Source: DASQFQ01 sp963802905
GTDB taxonomy: Bacteria > Actinomycetota > Thermoleophilia > Solirubrobacterales > Solirubrobacteraceae
Assembly (NCBI GenBank): GCA_963802905.1
Contig: CAWDKH010000021.1
Span: 37,178-101,177, forward strand
Direction: 5' to 3'
Length of the DNA: 64,000 nucleotides
Under the pieces are notes generated by a model. That model did not search any database. It had not been told where the DNA came from and saw only the letters and a program-made list of their open reading frames with translations. Below, piece after piece: positions 51,749 through 60,475 of the stretch. Each line of letters opens with the position of its first letter. The first letter of the stretch is position 1. The translations under genes were made by a program, and so were the position numbers.

Positions 51749-52794
51749 ACGAGCCCCTCGGCGACCGGCGCCGGCACGCCGGTGTTCGTCGAGTAGGCGG
51801 GCTGGATCTTCATGTCCGGCCGGATCGTGTGCACGGCCTGCGAGACCGCGATCGCCGACTCCGCGAAGCCGGTGGCGATCAGCTTGAGCTTGCCGTCGAA
51901 CGTGGTGATGTCGCCGCACGCCCACACGCGGTCGAGGTTCGTCTTCATCAGCCCGTCGACGACCAGCGCGCCCTTCTGGATCTCGAAGCCCCATTCCTTG
52001 AGCGGGCCGAGCTTGGTCGAGAAGCCGAGCTGGAGCAGGACGGCGTCGCACTCGAGGCGCTGCGGCTCGGTCTCGTCGCCCGCGTGGTGGAGCTCGACGA
52101 CCTCGATCTCGCCGTTGCCCTCGACGCCCTTGATCACGTACGGGACCTTGAGGTCGACGCGGCCGGCGTCGACGTGCTCCATGACCTCCGAGACCGTGGC
52201 CTCGTGGGCGCGGAAGCCGTCGCGGCGGTGCACGAGCGTGATCTCCGACGCGGTGCCGAGCAGGTTCACGACCCAGTCGAAGGCGGAGTCGCCGCCGCCG
52301 ACGATGACGACGCGCTTGCCCTCGAAGTCCTTCTTCTCGCCGACGAGGTAGCTGGCGCCGCGGCCCTCCCAGGGCGTCATGTCGACGTCCGAGACCGGCA
52401 GCTTCTTGGGCTCGAACGCCCCGTGGCCGCCGGCCACGATCATCGTGCGCGAGCGCAGGTCGCCCTTGTCGGTCTTGAGCACCACGAGGTCGTCCTCGTA
52501 GGCGATCTCGTGCGCGGTGGTCTCGAGGTGCACGGGCACGTCGAACTGGCCGAGCGCCTGCGTGCGCAGCTCCGCCACGAGGTCCTTGGCGAGGATCCGC
52601 GGGTGGCCGGGCACGTCGAAGATCCACTTCTCCGGATACAGCGTCGTGAGCTGGCCGCCGAGCTCCGGGAGCGAGTCGATGATGCGCGAGGACGCCTCGC
52701 GCATGCCGGCCCAGAACGCGGTGGAGAGCCCCACCGGGCCGGCGCCGATGATGGTGATGTCGCGGATCTCGTCGAAGTCGGGATGTTGGGTCAT
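51745..52794 (-). CDS. ferredoxin-NADP reductase, thioredoxin-reductase-like type
   Basis: 349 residues. FAD motif IIGAGPVGLSTAF, PELGGQLTTLYPEKWIFD, NADP motif VVIVGGGDSAFDW, VWACGDITTFDGKLKLI, and no CxxC redox pair, so it belongs with YumC-type ferredoxin/flavodoxin reductases. The ATG overlaps the hemQ stop (ATGA). May supply electrons for haem or Fe-S metabolism. The partner ferredoxin is not adjacent. Confidence 0.85.
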   Translation of the reverse strand: MTQHPDFDEIRDITIIGAGPVGLSTAFWAGMREASSRIIDSLPELGGQLTTLYPEKWIFDVPGHPRILAKDLVAELRTQALGQFDVPVHLETTAHEIAYEDDLVVLKTDKGDLRSRTMIVAGGHGAFEPKKLPVSDVDMTPWEGRGASYLVGEKKDFEGKRVVIVGGGDSAFDWVVNLLGTASEITLVHRRDGFRAHEATVSEVMEHVDAGRVDLKVPYVIKGVEGNGEIEVVELHHAGDETEPQRLECDAVLLQLGFSTKLGPLKEWGFEIQKGALVVDGLMKTNLDRVWACGDITTFDGKLKLIATGFAESAIAVSQAVHTIRPDMKIQPAYSTNTGVPAPVAEGLV

Positions 52795-53489
52795 GAGGAG
52801 AGGGAGAGAGCGTCGGGGAGGGGTGCGCCGTCAAGCGCCGACAGGGCGCGCTCGACCGAGGTCGAGACGCAGGTGAAGGTCGGGGTGTCGCGCTTGGTGT
52901 AGGCGGAGGCCTCGGTGGTGCGCAGGCGCTGGACGAGATCGAGGAAGGCGGCGGGCTCGTCGGTCTCGAACGCGACGACGAACTCCTGGTCGTCGAGGCC
53001 GAACGAGTAGCTCGTGTTGAGGTCGATCTGCGGGTACTCGCGGCCGATCCGGATGTGCTCCTGCATGACCTTGTAGCGCTCGTCCGGCGACAGCCGGTAC
53101 CACTCGCGCGTCTTCACGAACGGATAGACGAACAGGTACTTCGAGTGCTTGGGGCGCACCTCGAGGCGGGACTCGTCGGAGTACTCGGAGGGCTTGGTCA
53201 TGGCGAGGAACGAGTGCGGGATCGAGCACCACTGCATCAGGCCACTCTGAGAAAGCACCACGTGGAACTCGTGAATTCGCTCCAGATTCGTGGCCTGCGA
53301 CAGCAGCATCAGGTCGCAGTCCCCACGCGTGCCGACCGTCGAGAAGGCGCGCAGCAGGCGCTCGGAGGAGTAGTCCTCGCAGGCGGCGATGAACTCGCGC
53401 TTGTGGGCCGCGCGCTGCTCCGGATCGAGGCGGCGCCAGGCCGGATCGACCTGCAGGAACGTGTACTTGACGAAATGACGCTCGGGCAT
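52791..53489 (-). CDS. hemQ: coproheme decarboxylase HemQ (chlorite dismutase family)
   Basis: 232 residues. YLFVYPFVKTREWY carries the reactive Tyr (122), MQEHIRIGREYPQI the proximal haem His (145), and SYSFGLDDQEFVVAFETD is typical of actinobacterial HemQ. There is no distal Arg as in true chlorite dismutase, so it performs the last step of the coproporphyrin-dependent haem pathway. First gene of a hemQ-FNR-alkA operon with a leaderless-type start. Confidence 0.9.
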   Translation of the reverse strand: MPERHFVKYTFLQVDPAWRRLDPEQRAAHKREFIAACEDYSSERLLRAFSTVGTRGDCDLMLLSQATNLERIHEFHVVLSQSGLMQWCSIPHSFLAMTKPSEYSDESRLEVRPKHSKYLFVYPFVKTREWYRLSPDERYKVMQEHIRIGREYPQIDLNTSYSFGLDDQEFVVAFETDEPAAFLDLVQRLRTTEASAYTKRDTPTFTCVSTSVERALSALDGAPLPDALSLSS

Positions 53490-53506
53490 CAGGGGTTTCC
53501 AGTGTA
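53490..53506 (-). promoter_or_regulatory. leaderless -10 box for hemQ
   Basis: Minus strand TACACT, 11 bases, then ATG at 53489. Confidence 0.45.
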
Positions 53507-53523
53507 AGAGCCCCCGGATTTCG

Positions 53524-54465
53524 TCAGCCGGCGATCTCCTCGCAGAGGGTTTCGATGTCGGCCGAACGCTCGGCGATCAGGCGCTCGGCGTCGCCCTCGA
53601 GGCGCCGCAGGTTGCCCTCGCTGGCGTCGTCCAGGGCGTCCGAGGCGTAGCGCAGGGCGGCCTGGAAGCGCTGGTAGCGATCCTTGGCGAGCGTGGCGGC
53701 CTCGAAGTCGACGGTGTCCGCCACGCCGTCGAAGACGATGTCGATCAGCGGGCGCACCCACTCGACGAGGCCCCAGCCGGTGACGTCGTCGAATTCGTAG
53801 CGCTGGGTCTGCTCGCCGGTGCCGAGCGAGGCGAGCACCTCGAGCTCGTGGCCGGCGCCGACGACCTCGGCGTAGGCGCACATCGCGGGGTTGACCGCGT
53901 AGACGCCGCCGTCGATCAGCGGGTAGGTGCGCGCGCCGGCGGCGTCGGTGACCTCGACGGGCTCGAAGTAGGTCGGCGCGGCGGACGTGGCCCGGGCGGC
54001 CTCGAACAACGAGAAGTCGTACTCCTCGTCCGTGCGCGCCCGCGAGGAGCGGAAGAAGAACGCAAAGCGGTCGGAGATGTCGTAGGCCGTGATGAGGACG
54101 TCGGTGAGGACCTCCTTGAGCCGGGCGTCGCCGAGGTACTTCTCGAGCGCGGCGTTGAGGCCCTTGTCGTCGTACTTCTCCTCGACCAGGCCGCCGAGCG
54201 ACGTCACCCCGTGGACGAGCGAGCGGTCGAAGATCTTCGGGCCCTCGGTGACGTAGATCTCGGCGAGCTCTTCGGCGGTGTGGAGCGGGCGCCCATCGTC
54301 ACCGCGGCGGGTCAGCCCACAGGCGAGGATCCCGCCGGTCGACGTGCCGGCGATGAGGTCGAACATGTCGGCGATCCGGCGGCCGGTGCGGCGCTCGATC
54401 TCGGCCAGCACGAGAGCGGGGATCAGCCCCCGGATGCCCCCACCGTCGATCGCGAGCACCTTCAT
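53524..54465 (-). CDS. patatin-like phospholipase
   Basis: 313 residues. Oxyanion loop DGGGIRG (7-13), nucleophile elbow GTSTGG with Ser42, and the catalytic Asp in LIDGGVYAVNP. No membrane helix, so a cytosolic lipid acylhydrolase. The DGGGIRGLIPA opening resembles CapV-type effectors, but no nucleotide cyclase gene is nearby, so a housekeeping lipase is as likely. Monocistronic with a leaderless-type promoter. Confidence 0.85.
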   Translation of the reverse strand: MKVLAIDGGGIRGLIPALVLAEIERRTGRRIADMFDLIAGTSTGGILACGLTRRGDDGRPLHTAEELAEIYVTEGPKIFDRSLVHGVTSLGGLVEEKYDDKGLNAALEKYLGDARLKEVLTDVLITAYDISDRFAFFFRSSRARTDEEYDFSLFEAARATSAAPTYFEPVEVTDAAGARTYPLIDGGVYAVNPAMCAYAEVVGAGHELEVLASLGTGEQTQRYEFDDVTGWGLVEWVRPLIDIVFDGVADTVDFEAATLAKDRYQRFQAALRYASDALDDASEGNLRRLEGDAERLIAERSADIETLCEEIAG

Positions 54466-54481
54466 CCGCGGGCGAAGACTA
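54466..54481 (-). promoter_or_regulatory. leaderless -10 box for patatin gene
   Basis: Minus strand TAGTCT, 10 bases, then ATG at 54465. Confidence 0.5.
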
Positions 54482-54531
54482 GGGAACCCCCTGATTTGCG
54501 GCTCACCGGGTTCCGGCACGCTGCTCGCACG

Positions 54532-56179
54532 ATGACTCACCTCCCCAAGAAACTCCTCCTCATTGGCACGGTCGCCTGCGCACTCGGCGCCGCCCAGCCC
54601 GCCGCCGCGCAGGTCCAGCCTGCGGGGACGGGTGAGCCGCTGTACACGAACTCCCAGCAGAACACCCAGTGGTTCGAGTGGCCCGCGAGCAGCGGGATCG
54701 ACAAGTACCGCGTCCGGTTCGACTACTACGAGAACAACGCGCTCGTCGCCAACCCGACGCAGAACCCGGCCCCGAACGGGGCCAGCAACGTGTGGGCCAA
54801 CTGGTCCGGCGTCCGCAATCTGCAGCACGGCGGCCAGTACGGCGTCTGTGCCCAGGGCCAGTACACGTTCCCGAACGACAGCCTGTGGATCTCTGACGGC
54901 CCGAACTCGTGCTCGATGGGCACGCAGCTCGGCCGCCGCGCCTACACGACGATCGACCGCTCGAAGCCGACGACGGCGATCGCCGTCGCCGGCGGCGCCG
55001 CGGCGACCAACGACGCGAAGCTCCCGATCCAGGTCAACTTCGCCGACGACGTCGCCGGCCCGTTCCCGGCCAACTTCATGTGCTTCCAGTTCGGCGGCAC
55101 GAACACCATCTGCGACGCCAACGCCGGCTTCATCTACGGCTACACGTCCTCGTGCTCGGTCCCGGGCAGCGGCGGCAAGTCGACGACGTTCACCTGCACG
55201 GCCGACGTCGGCGCGGGCAACAACCCGGCGCCCGACGGCCCGGTGTGGGCGTGCGTGATCGCGGCCGACGCGGCGATCCCGGACAACCCGGCCGGCGCCA
55301 ACCAGTCCGGCTCGGCCGAGCAGGCCAACAAGTCCGACGCCAAGTGCGACGGCGTGCTGCTCGACCGCACCGCTCCGCAGGTCTCGATCCAGTCCGCGGG
55401 AGCCGCGAAGGTCGGCGACCTCGTCTCGTTCGGCTCGCAGGCCACGGACGCCACATCCGGTCTGGCCGGCGGCTCCGAGTGGACCTTCGGTGACAACAGC
55501 GGCGGCGCCACGGGCGAGTCGGTCAACCACACCTTCACGCAGGCCGGCACCTACGAGGTGAAGGTCAAGACGAGCGATGCCGCGGGCAACCAGGGCAGCG
55601 CGACGAAGGTCGTCACCGTGTCCGCGCCGACGACCGGCGGCGGCACCACGCCTCCGCCGAGCGGCGGCGGTGGCTCGACCCCGCCGGCCGGCGGCGGCTC
55701 GACCGGCGGCGGCGCGACCGACGGCGGCGACCTCGAGGACGAGCGCCGCCGACGCGGACGAGGCCGACTTCGAGGTCAGCGCCCCGCGCAAGCTCAAGCT
55801 GGCCAAGGGCAAGCTCCCGATCACGACGACGACCGACACCCCCGGCAAGGTGAGCGTCGCGCTCGTCCGCAACGGGCGCGTCATCGCCCGCGGCTCGAAG
55901 TCGATCGCGGAGGGCACGGCCACCTACAAGCTCAAGCTCCCGCGCAAGGCCAAGGCCGGCCGCCACACGCTCAAGGTCACCTTCAAGCCCACCGGCGGCG
56001 AGGCGATCACGGAGACGGTCAAGGTCCAGCTGACCGGCAAGGCCAAGAAGGCGAAGGCCTCCGCGGCCGGCGCCCGCCAGGCGGCCCGCCTCTCCGGCGG
56101 CCCGGTCGCCCTGCCGGACGGCCAGTTCCACGGCACGCGCAAGCGCAGCTTCGCGCCGCGCGGCCGCGTCGCGGCGTAG
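54532..56179 (+). CDS. secreted PKD-domain surface protein (one frameshift)
   Basis: 548 residues after removing one extra base near 55743. Signal peptide (ends AAAQ). A Cys-containing N-terminal region (FEWPASSGIDKYRVRFDYY) follows. A PKD domain comes next with GSEWTFGDNSGG and AGTYEVKVKTSDAAGNQG, then a Gly/Thr/Pro linker, and a basic Ig-like tail (RKLKLAKGKLPITTTTDTPG) like that of the M14 carboxypeptidase. Likely cell-surface, binding or structural. No catalytic motif. Function unknown. Confidence 0.7.
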
Positions 56180-56400
56180 CTAGCTCCCCCGCGCGGTTGC
56201 GCGCCCCGTCCACGGCCACAGGTCGGGGACGCGGGCGCGCAGCTCGCGGTCGGAGCCGTACACGAGCAACACCAGCATCGCCGCGTAGACGGGCAGCGCC
56301 GGCGAGCAGCAGCAGCGTCGCGGTCTCGCCCGCGAAGCTCCAGTCGAGGTCGCGGTGCCCGGATTCGAACCACGTCTCATCGGCGAGCGGGAACCGTCAT
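56180..56400 (-). CDS. small single-helix membrane protein (two frameshifts)
   Basis: The ATG overlaps the stop of the MFS gene (ATGA). As read it stops after seven codons. Removing one base near 56392 and one near 56303 gives 72 residues: MTVPLADETWFESGHRDLDW, a hydrophobic helix ATLLLLAGLPVYAAMLVLLV and a tail ending RVPDLWPWTGRATARGS. Both corrections are single extra bases, as elsewhere in the window. Family unknown. Confidence 0.4.
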
Positions 56401-57623
56401 GCGGGCACCTTCTCACGCGCGTCGTAGCGCCAGAACGCCGGGAGGAACGCGAGGATCACGCCGGTCCCGACCACGCACATCACGCCGCCCGAGACGACCG
56501 ACGCCCGCACGCCCACCACCGAGGCCAGCGCGCCCGCCTCGAAGTTGCCCAGAGTGGGACCGGCGGTGTAGGAGATCATCTCGACGCCGGCCAGCCGCCC
56601 GCGCAGGCGGTCGGGGATCGTCTCGTTCCAGATCACGCTGCGGAACAGGCCCGAGACGGCGTCCATCCCGCCCGCGACCGCCAGGCACGCGAGCGCCAGC
56701 CACAGCACGTCGGCGAAGCCGAAGGCGATGATCGCGAAGCCCCAGCCGCACGCGGCCAGCGCGACCGCGCGGCCGTGGCGATGGACGCGCTTGGTCCAGC
56801 CGCTGAACAGCGCTACAAGCAGCGAGCCCACCGCCGGCGCGGCGAGCATCAGCCCCAGCACCTCGGCGCCGCCGTAGCCCGCCGCGATCGCCGGGAAGAG
56901 CGCCTGCGGCATGCCGAAGAACATCGCGTTGATGTCGACGAGGTAGGTCCCCATCAGCTCCGGCCGGCTGCGCGCGAAGCGCAGGCCCTCGGCGATCGAG
57001 CGCAGGCTCGGCGCGTCCGCGTCGGGCGGCGGCGGGCTCGCGCGCATCAGCGAGAGGAAGCCGAGCGAGACGAGAAACGTCGCGACGTCGATGCCGTAGG
57101 TCACCGGCACGTCGAACGCCGCGATCAGCACGCCGCCGATCGCCGGCCCGGCGATCATTCCGACGTCGCTGCGCAGCCACTCGAGCGCCATCGCCGCCTT
57201 GAGCTGCTCACGCGGCACGATCCGCGGCACGAGCGCGTCCAGCGGCGGTCGCAGCAGCGCGTAGAAGCCGGCCAGCAGCGCCGCGCACACGAACAGCACC
57301 CACACCTGCGGGTCGCCGAGGAGCGAGTTGGCGAGCAGCGCGGCCACCACCACGGCGGAGCCGAGCTCGGACACGCGCACGAGCGTCCGGCGGTCGACGG
57401 CGTCGGCGAGCGCGCCGCTGACCAGCGCCACGGTCACGATCGGGACGAACTCGCACACGCCCAGAGCGCCGACCGCCAGCGTCGACTCGGTCAGCTCATA
57501 CAGCTGGAACGGCAGCGCGACGAACGTGATCATCGAGCCGAAGAACGAGACCAACTGGCCGATGAACAGCAGCCGGAACTCCCGTCCCCGCAGAGGCGTG
57601 AGGTCGAGCAAGAGGCCGCGCAC
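56397..57623 (-). CDS. MFS transporter (MFS_3 type)
   Basis: 408 residues, twelve predicted helices. Starts with the cytosolic TPLRGREFRLLFIGQLVSFF. Loop 2-3 motif GALADAVDRRTLVR, and later SVIWNETIPDRLRGRLAGVE. Similar in kind to the MFS at 22573-23808 but clearly a different paralogue. Probably an exporter. GTG start. Divergent from the methyltransferase gene. Confidence 0.85.
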   Translation of the reverse strand: MRGLLLDLTPLRGREFRLLFIGQLVSFFGSMITFVALPFQLYELTESTLAVGALGVCEFVPIVTVALVSGALADAVDRRTLVRVSELGSAVVVAALLANSLLGDPQVWVLFVCAALLAGFYALLRPPLDALVPRIVPREQLKAAMALEWLRSDVGMIAGPAIGGVLIAAFDVPVTYGIDVATFLVSLGFLSLMRASPPPPDADAPSLRSIAEGLRFARSRPELMGTYLVDINAMFFGMPQALFPAIAAGYGGAEVLGLMLAAPAVGSLLVALFSGWTKRVHRHGRAVALAACGWGFAIIAFGFADVLWLALACLAVAGGMDAVSGLFRSVIWNETIPDRLRGRLAGVEMISYTAGPTLGNFEAGALASVVGVRASVVSGGVMCVVGTGVILAFLPAFWRYDAREKVPA

Positions 57624-57698
57624 GACCGCTCAGTTCAGCACGGATTGCCCAGGATCCTGGGATGGACGCGCGCCCCGAGGCGGCGCACCGTACGGGAC

Positions 57699-58475
57699 AT
57701 GACCTACGCGCTCTCCAACGCCTGGGAGCTCGCCCGGCGCCGCCTCGAGCTGCTCGAGACGTGCCACGACCCGGCGAGCATGCGCCTCGCGGATTCGCTG
57801 GGGGTCGGCCCCGGCTGGCACTGCCTCGAGGCCGGCGCGGGCGGCGGCTCGTTCGCGCGCTGGCTCGCCTCGCGGGTCGGCGAGCGCGGCCGCGTCGTCG
57901 CCGCCGATCTCGACGTACGGCTGCTCGAAGACGGCCCGAACCTCGAGGTCCTCCAGATCGACCTCGAGCAGGAGGACCTGCCCGAGGCGGCGTTCGACTT
58001 CGTCCACACCCGCATGCTGCTGCTGCACCTCCCCGGGAGGCAGGCGCTGCTGGGGCGGCTTGCCGCGGCCGTCCGCCCCGGCGGCGTGCTGCTGGTCGAA
58101 GAGGACGACATCCACCCGATCCTGGCGACCGCGAGCGGTCCGTACCTGGAGGCGTGGTGGGCGTTCACCGGCGCGATGCGCCGGGCTGGGGTCGACCCCG
58201 AATGGGCGCTCGGCGTGCCGGAGCGGCTCGACGGCCTCGGGCTCGTCGACGTGGGCGCCGAGCTCCGCGGCCAGTTCTTCCGTGGCGGCTCGCCGGCCGC
58301 CGAGTTCTGGAGCCTCACGTGGCTCCAGATGCGCGACCGCATCGTGGCGACGGGCACGCCCGGCCACGTCGTCGACGCCGGTCGCGCGGCGCTCGCGGAC
58401 CACCGCCGCTGGCTCATCGGGCCGGCGACGGCGGGCGTCTGGGGGCGGCGCGCGGCCGCGATCAGCACCATGTGA
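57699..58475 (+). CDS. SAM-dependent methyltransferase
   Basis: 258 residues, class I fold: motif I LEAGAGGGSFARWLA, VVAADLDVRLLE, FDFVHTRMLLLHLP and VLLVEEDDIHPI. The acceptor is unknown. It lies three bases before a citrate-synthase-like gene and in the same direction, so the methyltransferase may modify an intermediate of the CoA pathway encoded downstream. Confidence 0.8.
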   Translation: MTYALSNAWELARRRLELLETCHDPASMRLADSLGVGPGWHCLEAGAGGGSFARWLASRVGERGRVVAADLDVRLLEDGPNLEVLQIDLEQEDLPEAAFDFVHTRMLLLHLPGRQALLGRLAAAVRPGGVLLVEEDDIHPILATASGPYLEAWWAFTGAMRRAGVDPEWALGVPERLDGLGLVDVGAELRGQFFRGGSPAAEFWSLTWLQMRDRIVATGTPGHVVDAGRAALADHRRWLIGPATAGVWGRRAAAISTM

Positions 58476-58478
58476 GGA

Positions 58479-59219
58479 ATGACCGATGCCAAGACGGCGA
58501 TCGCGGAGGCGACCGCTGACGCGGTGAACGTCCGCGGACACGACCTCACCTCGGAGCTGATGGGACACCTGTCCCTGACCGAGATGTTCTTCCTCCTCCT
58601 GATGGGCCGCACTCCGGACGAGCGCGAGCGGCGCATGACCGACGCCTGCCTGGTGGCGATCGCCGAGCACGGCCTTGTGCCGAGCGTGCAGGCCGCGCGC
58701 ATGACCCTCTCCTCGGCCCCCGAGGCGCTGCAGGGCGCGGTCGCCGCCGGGCTGCTCGGCTGCGGCTCGGTGATCCTCGGCGCCACCGAGTACGCGGGGA
58801 CGATGCTGCGCGACGCGCTGGCGGCCGGCACCGACCCGGTGGAGCTCGTGCGCCAGCACCGCGAGAGCCGGACACCGCTGCCGGGCTTCGGCCACCCGCT
58901 GCACAAGGACGGCGACCCCCGCACGACGCGGCTGCTGGCGCTGTCGGACGAGCTCGGCGTTTCCGGCGAGCACGTCGCGCTCGTGCGCGCGATCGAGGCC
59001 GCCGTGCCCGAGGTCTACGGGCGCGTGCTGCCGCTCAACGTCTCGGGCGCGATCGCCGCGCCGATGCTCGACCTCGGCCTGCCCGCCTACACGCTCAAGG
59101 CGATCCCGCTGCTCGCACGCACCGCCGGCCTGCTCGGCCACCTGCGCGAGGAGCACGAGCGCCCGATCGGCTTCCGCCTCGCCGCGGCCGCCGAGGCAGG
59201 GATCGAGTACGACGGATGA
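58479..59219 (+). CDS. citrate synthase/citryl-CoA lyase family protein
   Basis: 246 residues, much shorter than citrate synthase (about 380). It keeps PLPGFGHPLHKDGDPRTTRL with the catalytic His and LPLNVSGAIAAPMLDLGLP with the expected active-site region. This is the short citryl-CoA-lyase-like group whose members cleave or form 2-hydroxyacyl-CoA bonds. The acyl substrate is unknown. The stop overlaps the ATG of the CoA-ligase-like gene. Confidence 0.75.
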   Translation: MTDAKTAIAEATADAVNVRGHDLTSELMGHLSLTEMFFLLLMGRTPDERERRMTDACLVAIAEHGLVPSVQAARMTLSSAPEALQGAVAAGLLGCGSVILGATEYAGTMLRDALAAGTDPVELVRQHRESRTPLPGFGHPLHKDGDPRTTRLLALSDELGVSGEHVALVRAIEAAVPEVYGRVLPLNVSGAIAAPMLDLGLPAYTLKAIPLLARTAGLLGHLREEHERPIGFRLAAAAEAGIEYDG

Positions 59220-60475
59220 CCGCGGGCGACGTCGCCTTCCAGCGCCAGCTCACGTACGTGCGCGAGCACTCGCCGCTCTACCGCGACAAGCTCGCGGGGA
59301 TCCGGGCGGAGACGCTCGCTGACCTGCCGACCCTGCCGTTCACGACCAAGGACGAGATCCGCGACTCGCTGGCCGCCGAGCCGCCGCTGGGGCGCCACCT
59401 CGCGGCCCCGCTCGAGCGCGTCCGGCGCATCTACTCGTCGAGCGGCACCACCGGCGATCCCTCCTACATCGCGGTCACCGACGCCGACCTCGCGGCCTGG
59501 ACGGAGATCGGCTCGCGCTCCTACGCCGCGACCGGGATCGCGGTCGGCCAGCGCGCCGTCCTGACCTACAACTCGGGCCCGTTCGTCGCGGGCGCGGTGC
59601 TCGACGCCTGGCAGCGGATCGGCGCCACGGTCATCCCGGTCGGCAGCGGCAACACCGATCGGCTGGTGAAGGCGTTCCAGCGCCTCGGCGCCGAGGCGCT
59701 CGGCTGCACGCCCTCGTACGCGATCTACCTCGCCGACTGGTGCCGCGAGCGCGAGCTCGACCCGCGCGAGCTCGGCGTGCGCGTGTTCTCGGTCGCCGGC
59801 GAGCCGGGCGGCGGCGAGGACGCCACCCGGCACGCGATCGAGGACGCCTTCGGCGCCACCGTGCGCGAGGCGATGGGGATCGCGGACGTCTCGCCGTCGC
59901 TGTGGGGCGAGTGCGAGGAGCAGGCCGGCATGCACTTCTGCGGCGACCCGTACATCTACCCGGAGCTGATCGACGCCGAGACCGACGAGCCGCTGCCGTT
60001 CGAGGACGGCGCCGAGGGCGAGCTCGTCTACACAACGCTGATCCGCGAGGCGATGCCGGTGTTGCGCTTCCGCAGCCGTGACCGCGTCGTGGTCAACGCG
60101 AAGCCGTGCCCGTGCGGGCGCGGCGCACTGCGCGTGCGCTGCATCGGCCGCGTCGACGACCTGCTGATCGTGCGCGGCGTCAACCTGTTCCCGACCGCGG
60201 TGCGCGAGGTGGTCGCCGAGTTCCGGCCCCGCGTCGGCGGCCCGGTGCTGATCCGCCCCGCGCACACCGGCGTGCGCCAGGACGCCGCGCCGCGCGTGCT
60301 CGTCGAGCTGGCCGAGGACGGCGGCGCCGACGACGAGCTCGCAGGCGCGATCGGCCACGCGATCCGCAACCGGCTCGTCGTCACCGCCGCGGTCGAGCTC
60401 GTCCCCTACGGCACGCTCGGCCGCAGCGAGTACAAGAGCAAGCTGGTCGACTTCTCCGAGTCAGCTAGGCGGTGA
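59216..60475 (+). CDS. phenylacetate-CoA ligase-like adenylate-forming enzyme
   Basis: 419 residues, PaaK-type: YSSSGTTGDPSYI (phosphate loop), FSVAGEPGGGED, REAMGIADVSPSLWGEC, GELVYTT, FRSRDRVVV and the C-terminal GRVDDLLIVRGVNLFPTAV with LGRSEYKSKLV carrying the likely catalytic Lys. Activates a carboxylic acid to an acyl-CoA. ATGA overlap with the citryl-lyase-like gene indicates a shared pathway. Convergent with metH, overlapping by 11 bp. Confidence 0.85.
   Translation: MTAGDVAFQRQLTYVREHSPLYRDKLAGIRAETLADLPTLPFTTKDEIRDSLAAEPPLGRHLAAPLERVRRIYSSSGTTGDPSYIAVTDADLAAWTEIGSRSYAATGIAVGQRAVLTYNSGPFVAGAVLDAWQRIGATVIPVGSGNTDRLVKAFQRLGAEALGCTPSYAIYLADWCRERELDPRELGVRVFSVAGEPGGGEDATRHAIEDAFGATVREAMGIADVSPSLWGECEEQAGMHFCGDPYIYPELIDAETDEPLPFEDGAEGELVYTTLIREAMPVLRFRSRDRVVVNAKPCPCGRGALRVRCIGRVDDLLIVRGVNLFPTAVREVVAEFRPRVGGPVLIRPAHTGVRQDAAPRVLVELAEDGGADDELAGAIGHAIRNRLVVTAAVELVPYGTLGRSEYKSKLVDFSESARR

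Noticed and set aside
53524..54465. Patatin as a CBASS (CapV) defence effector
   Set aside because: No cGAS-like nucleotidyltransferase, E1/E2-like or other CBASS gene nearby; neighbours are hemQ and a surface protein.
56358..56372. T-arm-like sequence GGATTCGAACC suggesting a minus-strand tRNA
   Set aside because: No acceptor stem, anticodon arm or D-arm can be placed around it, and the bases read as codons of the small membrane protein after frame correction.
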